Below are positions 8,264 to 15,832 of a DNA stretch of 64,000 nucleotides, piece by piece. Both the position numbers and the translations under genes were made by a program. How positions within the stretch are numbered: position 1 is the first letter of the stretch; each line of letters begins with the position of its first letter. A model generated the notes under the pieces. The model was not told the DNA's origin, did no database searches, and was given only the letters and a program-made list of their open reading frames with translations. This DNA comes from HXMU1420-13 sp965228545 (GTDB taxonomy: Bacteria > Bacteroidota > Rhodothermia > Balneolales > Balneolaceae), in assembly GCA_965228545.1 (NCBI GenBank), contig OZ245822.1, positions 434,001 through 498,000 on the forward strand, read 5' to 3'.

Positions 8264-9301
8264 ATGAAAGATCTTAAGTATTTGGCGGCATACATCAACC
8301 CTATGTTAGCAATAACCGGACTGATTTTAGGAGGATGGATTACCTGGGGAGCTGTAATTTTTTCATTTGTTGTAATTCCGATTTTCGATCAAATTGGTCC
8401 GGTTGATACCACAAATGTAGATGATGAAACAAGGCAAACGTTATTGGGCAAACGAATTTTTGATTGGTTGCTGTATCTGAATGTGCCGGTTGTTTTCTTT
8501 ATTGTCGGATTATTCGTTTTCACTTTAAATAACAGTCTGCTTAGTACACCCGAACTAGTTGGAAACCTTTTATCTGTGGGTATTGTAATAGGATCATGCG
8601 GTATTAATGTTGCTCATGAACTGGGCCATCGAAAATCAACCTACGAACAGCGTTTAGGGCAATTATTGTTGATTCCTGCATTGTACATGCATTTTTTTAT
8701 TGAGCACAATCGAGGCCATCATAAATACGTAGCAACCGACGAAGACCCTGCAAGTGCAAAAAAAGGGGAGTGGTTGTTTTCGTTTTGGATTAAATCGCTT
8801 GTTGGTGGGTATATCTCTGCATGGAAACTAGAGAACCAACGTTTATCAAAACAAAATGAATCGGTATTAAGTGCAAAAAATCAGATGATTCATTTCACGA
8901 TAGTCCAACTCGCGTACCTAATCACACTTGCGTATTTTACTTCGTGGCAAGGGGTATTGATTGTTGCTGCCAGTGGATTTGTTGGTATTCTGCTATTGGA
9001 AACCATCAATTATCTAGAGCATTATGGTTTAAGAAGAAATAAGCTAGAAAACGGCAGGTATGAACGAGTGCGTCCTGTGCATTCATGGAATGCAAACTAC
9101 CAGATTGGGCGCATTGTTTTGTATGAACTAACCCGACACTCAGATCATCATTTTATAGCCAGTAAAAAGTATCAGGTGTTGGATCATCATGAAGAAGGAC
9201 CTGAGTTACCATTTGGTTATCCAATGATGATTCTGATCGCTTTAATTCCACCTTTGTGGTTTAAGCTAATGGATCAAAGATTGCCGAAATCAACGGTGTA
9301 G
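8264..9301 (+). CDS. AlkB-type integral membrane alkane/fatty-acyl monooxygenase
   Basis: A di-iron membrane hydroxylase of 345 residues with several hydrophobic segments. The diagnostic histidine boxes are present: 'HELGHRK' from His118, 'EHNRGHH' (His148, His152, His153), 'NYLEHYGLRR', and 'RHSDHH' at 291-296. Together these mark alkane 1-monooxygenases rather than acyl-lipid desaturases. Members oxidise terminal methyl groups of medium-chain alkanes using rubredoxin-delivered electrons; no rubredoxin or rubredoxin reductase gene is nearby. The substrate cannot be read from sequence. It converges on the asparaginase gene with 8 bases between the stops and no terminator. Confidence 0.9.
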   Translation: MKDLKYLAAYINPMLAITGLILGGWITWGAVIFSFVVIPIFDQIGPVDTTNVDDETRQTLLGKRIFDWLLYLNVPVVFFIVGLFVFTLNNSLLSTPELVGNLLSVGIVIGSCGINVAHELGHRKSTYEQRLGQLLLIPALYMHFFIEHNRGHHKYVATDEDPASAKKGEWLFSFWIKSLVGGYISAWKLENQRLSKQNESVLSAKNQMIHFTIVQLAYLITLAYFTSWQGVLIVAASGFVGILLLETINYLEHYGLRRNKLENGRYERVRPVHSWNANYQIGRIVLYELTRHSDHHFIASKKYQVLDHHEEGPELPFGYPMMILIALIPPLWFKLMDQRLPKSTV

Positions 9302-9309
9302 CGCACAAA

Positions 9310-10305
9310 TCAAACGGTTAATTCACCGGCTAGGTTTTTCTGAAACTCGGCTTCAATTTTTGCTTTATTTCCATACTGTGCCAGTAGCCACATCATTTTA
9401 GTTAGGGCTGCTTCCAAAGTCATATCGCCCGCTGATATTGCTCCCGCATTAGAAATTGTTCTTCCTGCAGAATACTTACTTAGGTTTACGGCATCGAAAT
9501 CTGCCTGCGAGACAACCGCAACAATTACGCCTTCATCGGTACAGCGTTTGATAAAATTAAGTAAACTGTATTCGCCTTTGGTTGGGATGTTACCGCTACC
9601 AAAACTTCTTACAATGATAGCTCTAAGTTTAGTTACATCCAGGTTCATTAGATGAGAAGTGCTGAGCGAAGGAAAAACGGTGAGAACCAATAGTTCATTT
9701 GAATATCCGGCTTTAATAGAAAATGGGTCGGTTATCAGTCGGGTTAAATATCTGGATTTTATTTCAAGCCCGATGGTAGCAAGAGGATCTAAGTTCGGAC
9801 TTCCGAAGGCATCAAAATCGCCAATACTAAGCTTTGTTGCTCGATTGCCCCGATACACATGATCGTTAAAGCAAATGGCTACTTCTTGTAGGTTTGATGT
9901 AGCCATTTCGATGGAATTAATGAGGTTACGGCGAGCATCTGATCGAATTGAAGAAAGTGGAACCTGACTTCCGGTAAATATTACAGGTTTACTTAGGTTT
10001 TGCAGTGCGTACGAAAGTGCAGAAGTTGTGTAGGCCATAGTGTCGGTGCCATGCAGTACAACGAAGCCATCAAACTCATCGTAATGCTTGAAAATGCACT
10101 CAGCCAACTGAATCCAATGGGTGTGGTTTAGATCGGAAGAATCCTCAAAAAACAATGGCATAGTTTGAATTTGCGCCAGCTCACCGAGCTGTGGAACACG
10201 CTCAACCAAGGTGTCTGACCAGGCATCCGGGTCTAGCTCAACACCATCGCCTTGTGCGCTCATTGCAATGGTGCCGCCTGTTTGTATTAAGAGGATATTT
10301 TTCAT
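9310..10305 (-). CDS. ansA: L-asparaginase, type I
   Basis: Hydrolyses L-asparagine to aspartate and ammonia; the absence of a signal peptide fits the cytoplasmic type I enzyme. Both catalytic motifs are visible: 'QTGGTIA' with nucleophile Thr12, and 'HGTDTMAYT' with Thr87-Asp88. Length 331 residues is normal. ATG 10305 begins exactly at the conserved strand 'KNILLIQTGGT', whereas the upstream TTG 10320 adds only five residues. It is transcribed away from the EF-G-like gene, from a shared 208-base divergent gap. Confidence 0.93.
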   Translation of the reverse strand: MKNILLIQTGGTIAMSAQGDGVELDPDAWSDTLVERVPQLGELAQIQTMPLFFEDSSDLNHTHWIQLAECIFKHYDEFDGFVVLHGTDTMAYTTSALSYALQNLSKPVIFTGSQVPLSSIRSDARRNLINSIEMATSNLQEVAICFNDHVYRGNRATKLSIGDFDAFGSPNLDPLATIGLEIKSRYLTRLITDPFSIKAGYSNELLVLTVFPSLSTSHLMNLDVTKLRAIIVRSFGSGNIPTKGEYSLLNFIKRCTDEGVIVAVVSQADFDAVNLSKYSAGRTISNAGAISAGDMTLEAALTKMMWLLAQYGNKAKIEAEFQKNLAGELTV

Positions 10306-10513
10306 GTTGATTCTTTGCAACAGATGTTTAGTTTAAGTCTTCACATTCACTTCATGAATGTTCTGCATGTTCCTTGAAAAATCAAAACACAGTTTCTTAT
10401 TTGAAACCACTTAAAAGATGAACTACAGAGGAACTCTATTAAAATCCAATCGCTGTATAGATCGAATATTGATCGTTGGTTCATCATAACTAACCAATTA
10501 ATCGGAGGTATCC

Positions 10514-12640
10514 ATGAAAGTTTATAATCCCACCCGAATCCGTAATGTTGTGCTGGTAGGCCATTCCGGCTCCGGAAAAACAACACTAGCCGAAACTATG
10601 TTGTTTGAAGCCGGAGCCATTAACCGTCGCGGTAGTATTGAAGACAAAAATACCGTATCCGACTATCATGATTTAGAGAAAGAAAAGGGGAAATCAATTT
10701 TTTCGTCATTTATGAACCTCGATTGGCGGGGCCATAAAATAAATGTAATCGACACTCCGGGCACATCGGATTATATAGGAGAAGTTGTTGGCGCTTTAAA
10801 AGTAGCCGATACCGCTATAATGACATTAAATGCAGAAAATGGAGTTGAAGTAGCCACCGACGCTCTATGGAAATATTTGCGTAAATATAATGTGCCCAGC
10901 ATGTTTGTGGTTAATAAACTGGATACTGAACGATCAGATTTCTGGAAAGCCGTAGAAGAATCGAAAGAACATTTTGGCCGCGAAGTTACCGTGGTGCAAT
11001 ATCCGTTTAGTGAAGGAGCAGATTTCCACGCAATAATCGATGTACTTCGAATGACCATGTATGAATTTCCAGATGGTGGTGGAAAACCTGATAAACTTCC
11101 GATTCCGGATTCAGAGAAAGAACGGGCTGCTAAGCTTCACCAAGAGTTGGTAGAAGTAATCGCTGAAAATGATGAAACTTTGATGGACATTTATTTTGAG
11201 CATGGCGAGCTCGACGAAGAGCAAATGCAGAGCGGTCTACATCTGTCGATTGTGCGAGGTAATATTCACCCTCTATTTTGTGCATGTGCATCAAGAAATA
11301 TGGGTACAGGTCGAATTATGGGCTTTATCGATGATGTTGCTCCAAATCCTTTGCAAGTACATCCACCCAAAGATGCGAATGGCGAGGATGTGATTCTCGA
11401 TCCTGAAGGTAAACCTATCATTTTCTTGTTTAAAACTCACTCTGAGTCGCACGTGGGAGATTTAATTTATTTTAAAGTGTATGGCGGCACAATGAAAGCG
11501 GGAATGGATCTCCAGAATTCACGAAACAGCAATATGGTACGCCTTGGCAATCTGTTTCTAACAGAGGGACATGAACGTATTGAAATTTCTGAAGTGAAAA
11601 CCGGAGATATCGGAGCGGTAGTAAAACTGCGCGATAGTGAAGTAAACGATACGTTGCACGAAAAAGGCCATGATATTACGATGGATGAGATTCACTTTCC
11701 ATCTACTGTTATAAGAACTGCAGTAAAGTTGACCAAAGAAGGTGACGAAGACAAGCTAGGTAATGCATTGCATCAAATTCATCGCGAAGACCCATCCGCT
11801 GTGATTGAACACAGCCAAGAGCTAAAACAGATTATTATTCATGGGCAAGGTGAGGAGCATTTAAACACCATAGAGCATGCTCTTCGTAATCGCTTTAAAC
11901 TAGATGTAGAATTCCACACACCTCGGATTCCTTATCGGGAGACCATCACCAGCGATGTGCGCGTGAAATATAAGCACAAGAAGCAATCTGGCGGTGCCGG
12001 GCAATACGGCGAGGTTCACTTGTTAATTGAACCCTACACCGAGGGCAAACCCATGCCCGACGACATAAAAGTGCGGAAGGTTGAAGAACATGAACTCGAT
12101 TGGGGTGGAAAACTTGTATTCCAAAACTGCATTGTTGGTGGTGTAATCGATAACCGATTTATGCCTGCCATCGTAAAAGGCATTATGGAAAAAATGGAAA
12201 GCGGACCAATGAGTGGTTGCCGTGCACGTGATATCCGTGTTTCAGTATATGATGGTTCCATGCACTCTGTTGACTCGAACGAAGCCGCTTTTAAAATGGC
12301 AGCACGAATGGCATTCAGGCAAGGTTTTCTAGATGCAAACCCTCAATTGCTTGAACCGGTATATGAAGTAGAAGTAACTGTACCTTCTGATTATATGGGT
12401 GATGTGATGAGTGATTTAGGAACCCGACGTGGGCAGATTCAAGGAATGGATGCCGAAGGTGCTTTACAGAAAATTAAAGCACATGTACCGCTTGAAGAAC
12501 TCGATCATTATTCAACGCGATTGAAATCGATGACCCAAGGCAGTGCTACCTATAAACGTGAATTCAGCCATTACGCTGCTGTGCCTTACGACATTCAGGA
12601 ACGAGTTATTCAGGAAAACCTGGAGATGGAAGAGGCATAA
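10514..12640 (+). CDS. Elongation factor G-like GTPase (EF-G2 type)
   Basis: A 708-residue translational GTPase with the full EF-G architecture: G domain with P-loop 'GHSGSGKT' (16-23), 'DTPGTSDY' and 'NKLD', then domains II-V ending in 'MTQGSATYKREFSHY'. It differs from canonical FusA: P-loop has H-S-G-S in place of A-H-I-D, switch I reads 'EKEKGKSI' in place of 'ERERGITI', and G4 is NKLD. These mark the EF-G-like paralogs whose role (ribosome recycling, stress or none established) varies between species. A strong SD GGAGGT lies at 10504-10509. Transcription ends at a strong terminator at 12676-12707. Confidence 0.9.
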   Translation: MKVYNPTRIRNVVLVGHSGSGKTTLAETMLFEAGAINRRGSIEDKNTVSDYHDLEKEKGKSIFSSFMNLDWRGHKINVIDTPGTSDYIGEVVGALKVADTAIMTLNAENGVEVATDALWKYLRKYNVPSMFVVNKLDTERSDFWKAVEESKEHFGREVTVVQYPFSEGADFHAIIDVLRMTMYEFPDGGGKPDKLPIPDSEKERAAKLHQELVEVIAENDETLMDIYFEHGELDEEQMQSGLHLSIVRGNIHPLFCACASRNMGTGRIMGFIDDVAPNPLQVHPPKDANGEDVILDPEGKPIIFLFKTHSESHVGDLIYFKVYGGTMKAGMDLQNSRNSNMVRLGNLFLTEGHERIEISEVKTGDIGAVVKLRDSEVNDTLHEKGHDITMDEIHFPSTVIRTAVKLTKEGDEDKLGNALHQIHREDPSAVIEHSQELKQIIIHGQGEEHLNTIEHALRNRFKLDVEFHTPRIPYRETITSDVRVKYKHKKQSGGAGQYGEVHLLIEPYTEGKPMPDDIKVRKVEEHELDWGGKLVFQNCIVGGVIDNRFMPAIVKGIMEKMESGPMSGCRARDIRVSVYDGSMHSVDSNEAAFKMAARMAFRQGFLDANPQLLEPVYEVEVTVPSDYMGDVMSDLGTRRGQIQGMDAEGALQKIKAHVPLEELDHYSTRLKSMTQGSATYKREFSHYAAVPYDIQERVIQENLEMEEA

Positions 12641-12675
12641 CTGAACGCTCAGAATTCAAATTAAAACAAGTTATA

Positions 12676-12707
12676 GGTGGATATTCTTTTGAATATCCGC
12701 CTTTTTT
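12676..12707 (+). terminator. Rho-independent terminator of the EF-G-like gene
   Basis: An 11-bp stem (GGTGGATATTC at 12676-12686 with GAATATCCGCC at 12691-12701, one G-U) with a TTTT loop, followed by six T (12702-12707). It acts on the plus strand only, because the other side lacks a T-tract. Its T-tract overlaps the stop codon of the convergent SDR gene. Confidence 0.9.
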
Positions 12708-13335
12708 ATGAAACAAAAACTGGTTGATCATTTTGTTCAATATTCCGCACCATCCAAAGGGCAACATCACTTCTTCGTACTGTCGAAAGCAAATGATAGA
12801 TGGATGAAGGCTGAGCACCTCCCGTTGGATTTCCCGGAATGAGTGTTACCGGTCGTACAGTAGTTACTTTGAAGTGTGATTTTTCAAGTAACTGCTCCGA
12901 TCGTTCTAAATCTTGATAGGCTGCACCAATATTTCCTAATGTGATCATTTTGCGGATCATTGTGCTACAATTTGATTCGGATTCTCCTACACCGGCTGCG
13001 CTAATCCACATATATCGGAGATCTTTTTCTGCAGTCGCATTCAGGAGATTTTTGGTAACAGTTTCCACCAGATTAGCAGGCGATTTTATTTTGGACCAGG
13101 GACTAAGACCAGCTCTACGTATACCAATGCATGAAATGATGGTCGAATGCTCATTTATCAAAGTTTGTACAAACGATGCTTCGGTCACCTCGCCACGAAC
13201 TAATTGTACACCAGCCGGCGCGATGTAGTCACAGCTTGGTCGAACAACGGCGGTTACATCCCATCCTTTTTGATGTGCTAATTGAACAACCCATCTACCT
13301 ATACCACCGGAGGCACCTAAAACACATACTCTCAT
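12706..13335 (-). CDS. Atypical short-chain dehydrogenase/NAD(P)-binding protein
   Basis: A 209-residue Rossmann protein. The nucleotide-binding motif 'GASGGIGRW' is at about residues 8-16, followed by 'GEVTEASFV' and 'ISCIGIRRAG', then 'MWISAAGVGESE' where classical SDRs have the catalytic Ser/Tyr region, and 'VRPVTLIPG'. There is no Tyr-x3-Lys, so it belongs to the atypical SDR/NmrA-like proteins that bind NAD(P) but may not be enzymes of a known reaction. Its ATG overlaps the stop of the DUF1080 gene (ATGA, 13332-13335), which indicates coupled translation with that gene. Confidence 0.8.
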   Translation of the reverse strand: MRVCVLGASGGIGRWVVQLAHQKGWDVTAVVRPSCDYIAPAGVQLVRGEVTEASFVQTLINEHSTIISCIGIRRAGLSPWSKIKSPANLVETVTKNLLNATAEKDLRYMWISAAGVGESESNCSTMIRKMITLGNIGAAYQDLERSEQLLEKSHFKVTTVRPVTLIPGNPTGGAQPSSIYHLLSTVRRSDVALWMVRNIEQNDQPVFVS

Positions 13336-14038
13336 AATTCTCTTATTCTGATGTTACGGAAAGCAACTTTATCACCGTGGTCTTGCAGTGTAATATGTCC
13401 ATACTCAGTTTTACCCGTATCAGGGAATTGCTTCCATTGGCTGTTTTCATAAGTTTTTTTATAACTATCTGAGTTCCGATCAAATTCGAGAATTACTTGA
13501 TTATTTAACCAGTGTTCTACTTTTCCATTTTTAACGTTGATGCGAGCATGGTTCCATTCTCCACTAGGATTCAGAGTTTTTTTTTCGGCGGGGAATAGCC
13601 CGAAAACAGAACCGGTTAATTGAAAACCTCTCACCTTATCTTTAAAACTGAAATCATCTAAAATTTGATATTCATGCCCGGTGTAATAATCCATAGGGAT
13701 GGTTGAGTCTTCGATAACGTGATACATAATACCGCTGTTCCCACCTTCACTAATCATAAATTCTAGTTCGAGCTCAAAATTTCGAAATTATTTTTAATCA
13801 TTATAAATTCATCAAAACCGGTGTTATTTCCCATTCCATCTCCATTAACTGAAGCAATTAATACTCCTTTATCGATGGTCCATTTTGGTGAAATACTATC
13901 AGAGCTAACACCATACATTTTCCAATGTTCTGGCGAGCTTCCATCAAACAAATAAAGCCAATTGGAGTTCTTTTCAGGGGCTTGTTCAGTGCAGTTTAAT
14001 GCAAAAAGTAACAAAACAAAAAGACCAGCCTTTAGCAT
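13332..14038 (-). pseudogene. DUF1080 (3-keto-disaccharide hydrolase-like) lipoprotein, frameshifted
   Basis: Secreted sugar-processing family with a jelly-roll fold. The first part has a lipoprotein signal (MLKAGLFVLLLFALNC) and 'LFDGSSPEHWKMYG', then 'WTIDKGVLIA', and runs to a stop at 13763-13765. The remainder continues one frame over: 'FELELEFMISEGGNSGIMYHV', 'YYTGHEYQILDD', 'GEWNHARI', 'EHWLNNQVILEF', and 'GHITLQDHGDKVAFRNIRIREL' at the end, the hallmark of DUF1080. The lesion is a one-base shift within the A/T run at about 13774-13790. Both halves remain highly conserved, so recent mutation or a homopolymer read error is likely. Start ATG 14038 is chosen for the signal peptide; TTG 14086 is less likely. 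Confidence 0.85.
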
Positions 14039-14120
14039 GTTTAGTGTTTTGTAAAAATGATGCGCAATGTACTTATGAATTTCCAAAGAACATTGGCTTT
14101 ATTTTAGCTTCTAAGTAAAC

Positions 14121-14163
14121 ATTATTAAGATCTTCTATCCAACCTTAAAGGGACTTAATGGTG
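14121..14163 (+). repeat. Shared upstream element, copy 1
   Basis: A 43-base segment that aligns without gaps to 14667-14709, before the second small secreted paralog: ATTATTA, then two bases later ATCTTCTA, and ACTTAATGGTG 32 bases after the start. About 30 of 43 positions agree, concentrated in these blocks. It lies 49 bases before the chosen start of the gene at 14212 and may be a promoter or 5' leader carried along when the gene was duplicated. Confidence 0.5.
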
Positions 14164-14211
14164 CAGGATACAAATAGTAGCTACATTTTTTCCAACAAAA
14201 ATATGCGGGCT

Positions 14212-14571
14212 ATGAAGTACAGAATCACATTTATTTTAAACGTGGTGCTTTCAATTGCATCCATTGTTGGGGCACAAAACACCGAGATCGACGGTGAATG
14301 GTCTACTTTTCAATACACCGAGGAAGGTAAAATTGAGGTAATCTATGAGTTGAAGACAAGTGGTAATGAATTATCCGGTAAAGTAGTAGCTAACGAAACT
14401 GAATATGAGATTGAAAACGGTTCGATAAAGGGTAATACTATATCCTTTATGATTAAATACGGTGATATTTCGGTGTATCACACGGGATATTTACTCCGGG
14501 ATCAATTATTAATCAGTACCCGATACGAAGGCAACACAGCCCAATTCACATTAAACCGATCTAAGCAATAG
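14212..14571 (+). CDS. Small secreted lipocalin-like protein, paralog A
   Basis: A secreted protein of about 119 residues with a signal peptide ending near 'SIVGAQ' and a compact beta-rich domain: 'G.W', 'YELKTSGNELSGKV', 'IENGSIKGNTISFMI', 'VYHTGYL'. Pattern 'G.L.G......I.DG...G..I.F' recurs in small beta-barrel domains found near DUF1080 proteins and glycoside hydrolases in Bacteroidota; function unknown. It is a paralog of the gene at 14766. ATG 14212 (or 14203) gives a normal signal peptide; ATG 14158 adds a polar stretch and lies inside the shared upstream element, so I rejected it. A terminator follows at 14595. Confidence 0.65.
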   Translation: MKYRITFILNVVLSIASIVGAQNTEIDGEWSTFQYTEEGKIEVIYELKTSGNELSGKVVANETEYEIENGSIKGNTISFMIKYGDISVYHTGYLLRDQLLISTRYEGNTAQFTLNRSKQ

Positions 14572-14594
14572 CAAAGAGATAAAAGTAATAGAGT

Positions 14595-14629
14595 AAGCTT
14601 ACCTTTTTAGCAGGAGGTAAGCTTTTTTT
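14595..14629 (+). terminator. Rho-independent terminator after paralog A
   Basis: A perfect 10-bp stem AAGCTTACCT (14595-14604) with AGGTAAGCTT (14615-14624), a 10-base loop, and a run of seven T (14623-14629). It separates the two paralogs into different transcription units. Confidence 0.88.
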
Positions 14630-14666
14630 GATTAAAAAAATCGAAACGATGCGTTATTTCATCTGA

Positions 14667-14709
14667 ATTATTACAATCTTCTACCATTGATTAGCACCAC
14701 TTAATGGTG
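14667..14709 (+). repeat. Shared upstream element, copy 2
   Basis: Ungapped match to 14121-14163 (blocks ATTATTA, ATCTTCTA and ACTTAATGGTG at identical spacing). Here the ATG in the last block runs into a stop after eight codons, so the block is not a start codon context for the gene. It lies 56 bases upstream of the chosen start at 14766. A TACCATTG (14682-14689), one mismatch from TAnnTTTG, is inside it. Confidence 0.5.
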
Positions 14710-14765
14710 ATATGCTTAGTCAGTTTTTAACTTTTGGAAGTATAAACTATTCATACTTGAACATT

Positions 14766-15122
14766 ATGATTATTAAACGAACAGTTATTTCTATTTTTTT
14801 TCTTTTCGTTATGATGGCATCAGCAAATGCCCAACGCTGGGATGGACGCTGGAAAGGAGAAATGCAAACTCCCCAAGAGCCGGTAGAAATATTATTCGAA
14901 TTTAAAACAGAAGGAAACACATTAACCGGACATGCGGCAACACCGGCCGGAGTTTTTCTGCTTACCGATGGTAAAGTTGAGGGTAGCAGGATTACTTTTA
15001 CTCTAGAGATTGAAGACTTTGAAGTACCACATACTGGTTACTACATTCGTGGAAGAATTAATCTAACCACAGAATATGATGGCGAAGAGAAAGAATTTAC
15101 TCTGGAAAGGGCAGATAACTGA
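14766..15122 (+). CDS. Small secreted lipocalin-like protein, paralog B
   Basis: A 118-residue secreted protein: signal peptide ending 'MMASANAQ', then 'WDGRWKGEM', 'FEFKTEGNTLTGHA', 'LTDGKVEGSRITFTL', 'VPHTGYYIRG'. It has the same strand order and spacing as paralog A and should form the same small beta fold. Function is unknown; proximity to the DUF1080 gene suggests a part in sugar handling at the envelope (inference). ATG 14766 is preferred to 14712, which adds a non-signal-like segment. Ends at the terminator at 15146. Confidence 0.65.
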   Translation: MIIKRTVISIFFLFVMMASANAQRWDGRWKGEMQTPQEPVEILFEFKTEGNTLTGHAATPAGVFLLTDGKVEGSRITFTLEIEDFEVPHTGYYIRGRINLTTEYDGEEKEFTLERADN

Positions 15123-15145
15123 TTTCTCTCGCCTTTTGCTTTGGT

Positions 15146-15179
15146 AGCCTGTTCAGTTTATTCTGATCAGGCTTTTTTT
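15146..15179 (+). terminator. Rho-independent terminator after paralog B
   Basis: Stem AGCCTGTTCAG (15146-15156) with CTGATCAGGCT (15163-15173), one mismatch in 11 pairs, loop of six bases, and T run 15173-15179. It directly abuts ATG 15180, which argues that the M15 peptidase starts later. Confidence 0.85.
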
Positions 15180-15206
15180 ATGGCGTTAACTTTTCTAATA
15201 TCCAAC

Positions 15207-15794
15207 ATGGCATTATCAGAATCGGAAGTACAAAATCTAATCGAAAATCATTGTTGGTCGGAGGAGTGTCCGGTTCATCATTCACGGCTTGAATTGCTAG
15301 ATGTACCGTTCGTCAATTTCGATGGATTTGCTCAGATTGGGCAAATTATGGTGTTAGATACCATCAAAAATGAAGTAGCTCAGCTTTTTAAAGAACTAGC
15401 TAGTCGCTCTTTTCCACTTCAAAGCCTTCAATTGATAACAACATTTGGCGGTAACGATTTGGCATCAATGAATGCGAATAACTCATCAGCATTTAATGGC
15501 CGGCGCATCATGAACACAAACCGATGGTCGAGCCATGCTTATGGGGTTGCAATCGATATTAATCCACGTCAAAATCCCTATCTATTGTTCAATACCGATG
15601 AACATTCCATTAAAGTTCTACCGGATGATGCTTTGCCCTACGTAAACAGAACGGTTCCAAAAAAAGGAATGGTTGAACCCATCGTGGATTTGTTTGCTCA
15701 ATATGGATTCACTGAGTGGGGTGGGCGATGGGACGATAAGCCCGATTATCATCATTTTCAGATGCCCTGGGATCGAATTAATGCACTATTCTAA
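15207..15794 (+). CDS. M15-family zinc peptidase (D,D-carboxypeptidase/endopeptidase fold)
   Basis: A peptidoglycan-peptide hydrolase-like protein of 195 residues. Zinc ligands fit the M15 pattern: His110 and Asp117 in 'SSHAYGVAIDINP', and His183 in 'KPDYHHFQMPW', with the usual 'EWGGRWDD' before it. This arrangement is typical of M15C enzymes such as phage and bacterial L-alanyl-D-glutamate peptidases. No signal peptide is visible from this start. ATG 15180 would add nine residues but begins right at the T-tract of the preceding terminator. Substrate bond is not predictable from sequence. Confidence 0.82.
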   Translation: MALSESEVQNLIENHCWSEECPVHHSRLELLDVPFVNFDGFAQIGQIMVLDTIKNEVAQLFKELASRSFPLQSLQLITTFGGNDLASMNANNSSAFNGRRIMNTNRWSSHAYGVAIDINPRQNPYLLFNTDEHSIKVLPDDALPYVNRTVPKKGMVEPIVDLFAQYGFTEWGGRWDDKPDYHHFQMPWDRINALF

Positions 15795-15832
15795 GCTACT
15801 ATTCATAAATAATTTATGATCTTTATAACCCT

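Noticed and set aside
13763..13790. Programmed frameshifting in the DUF1080 gene
   Set aside because: The A/T run is not a classical slippery heptamer with SD-like stimulator, and related DUF1080 proteins are made from one frame.
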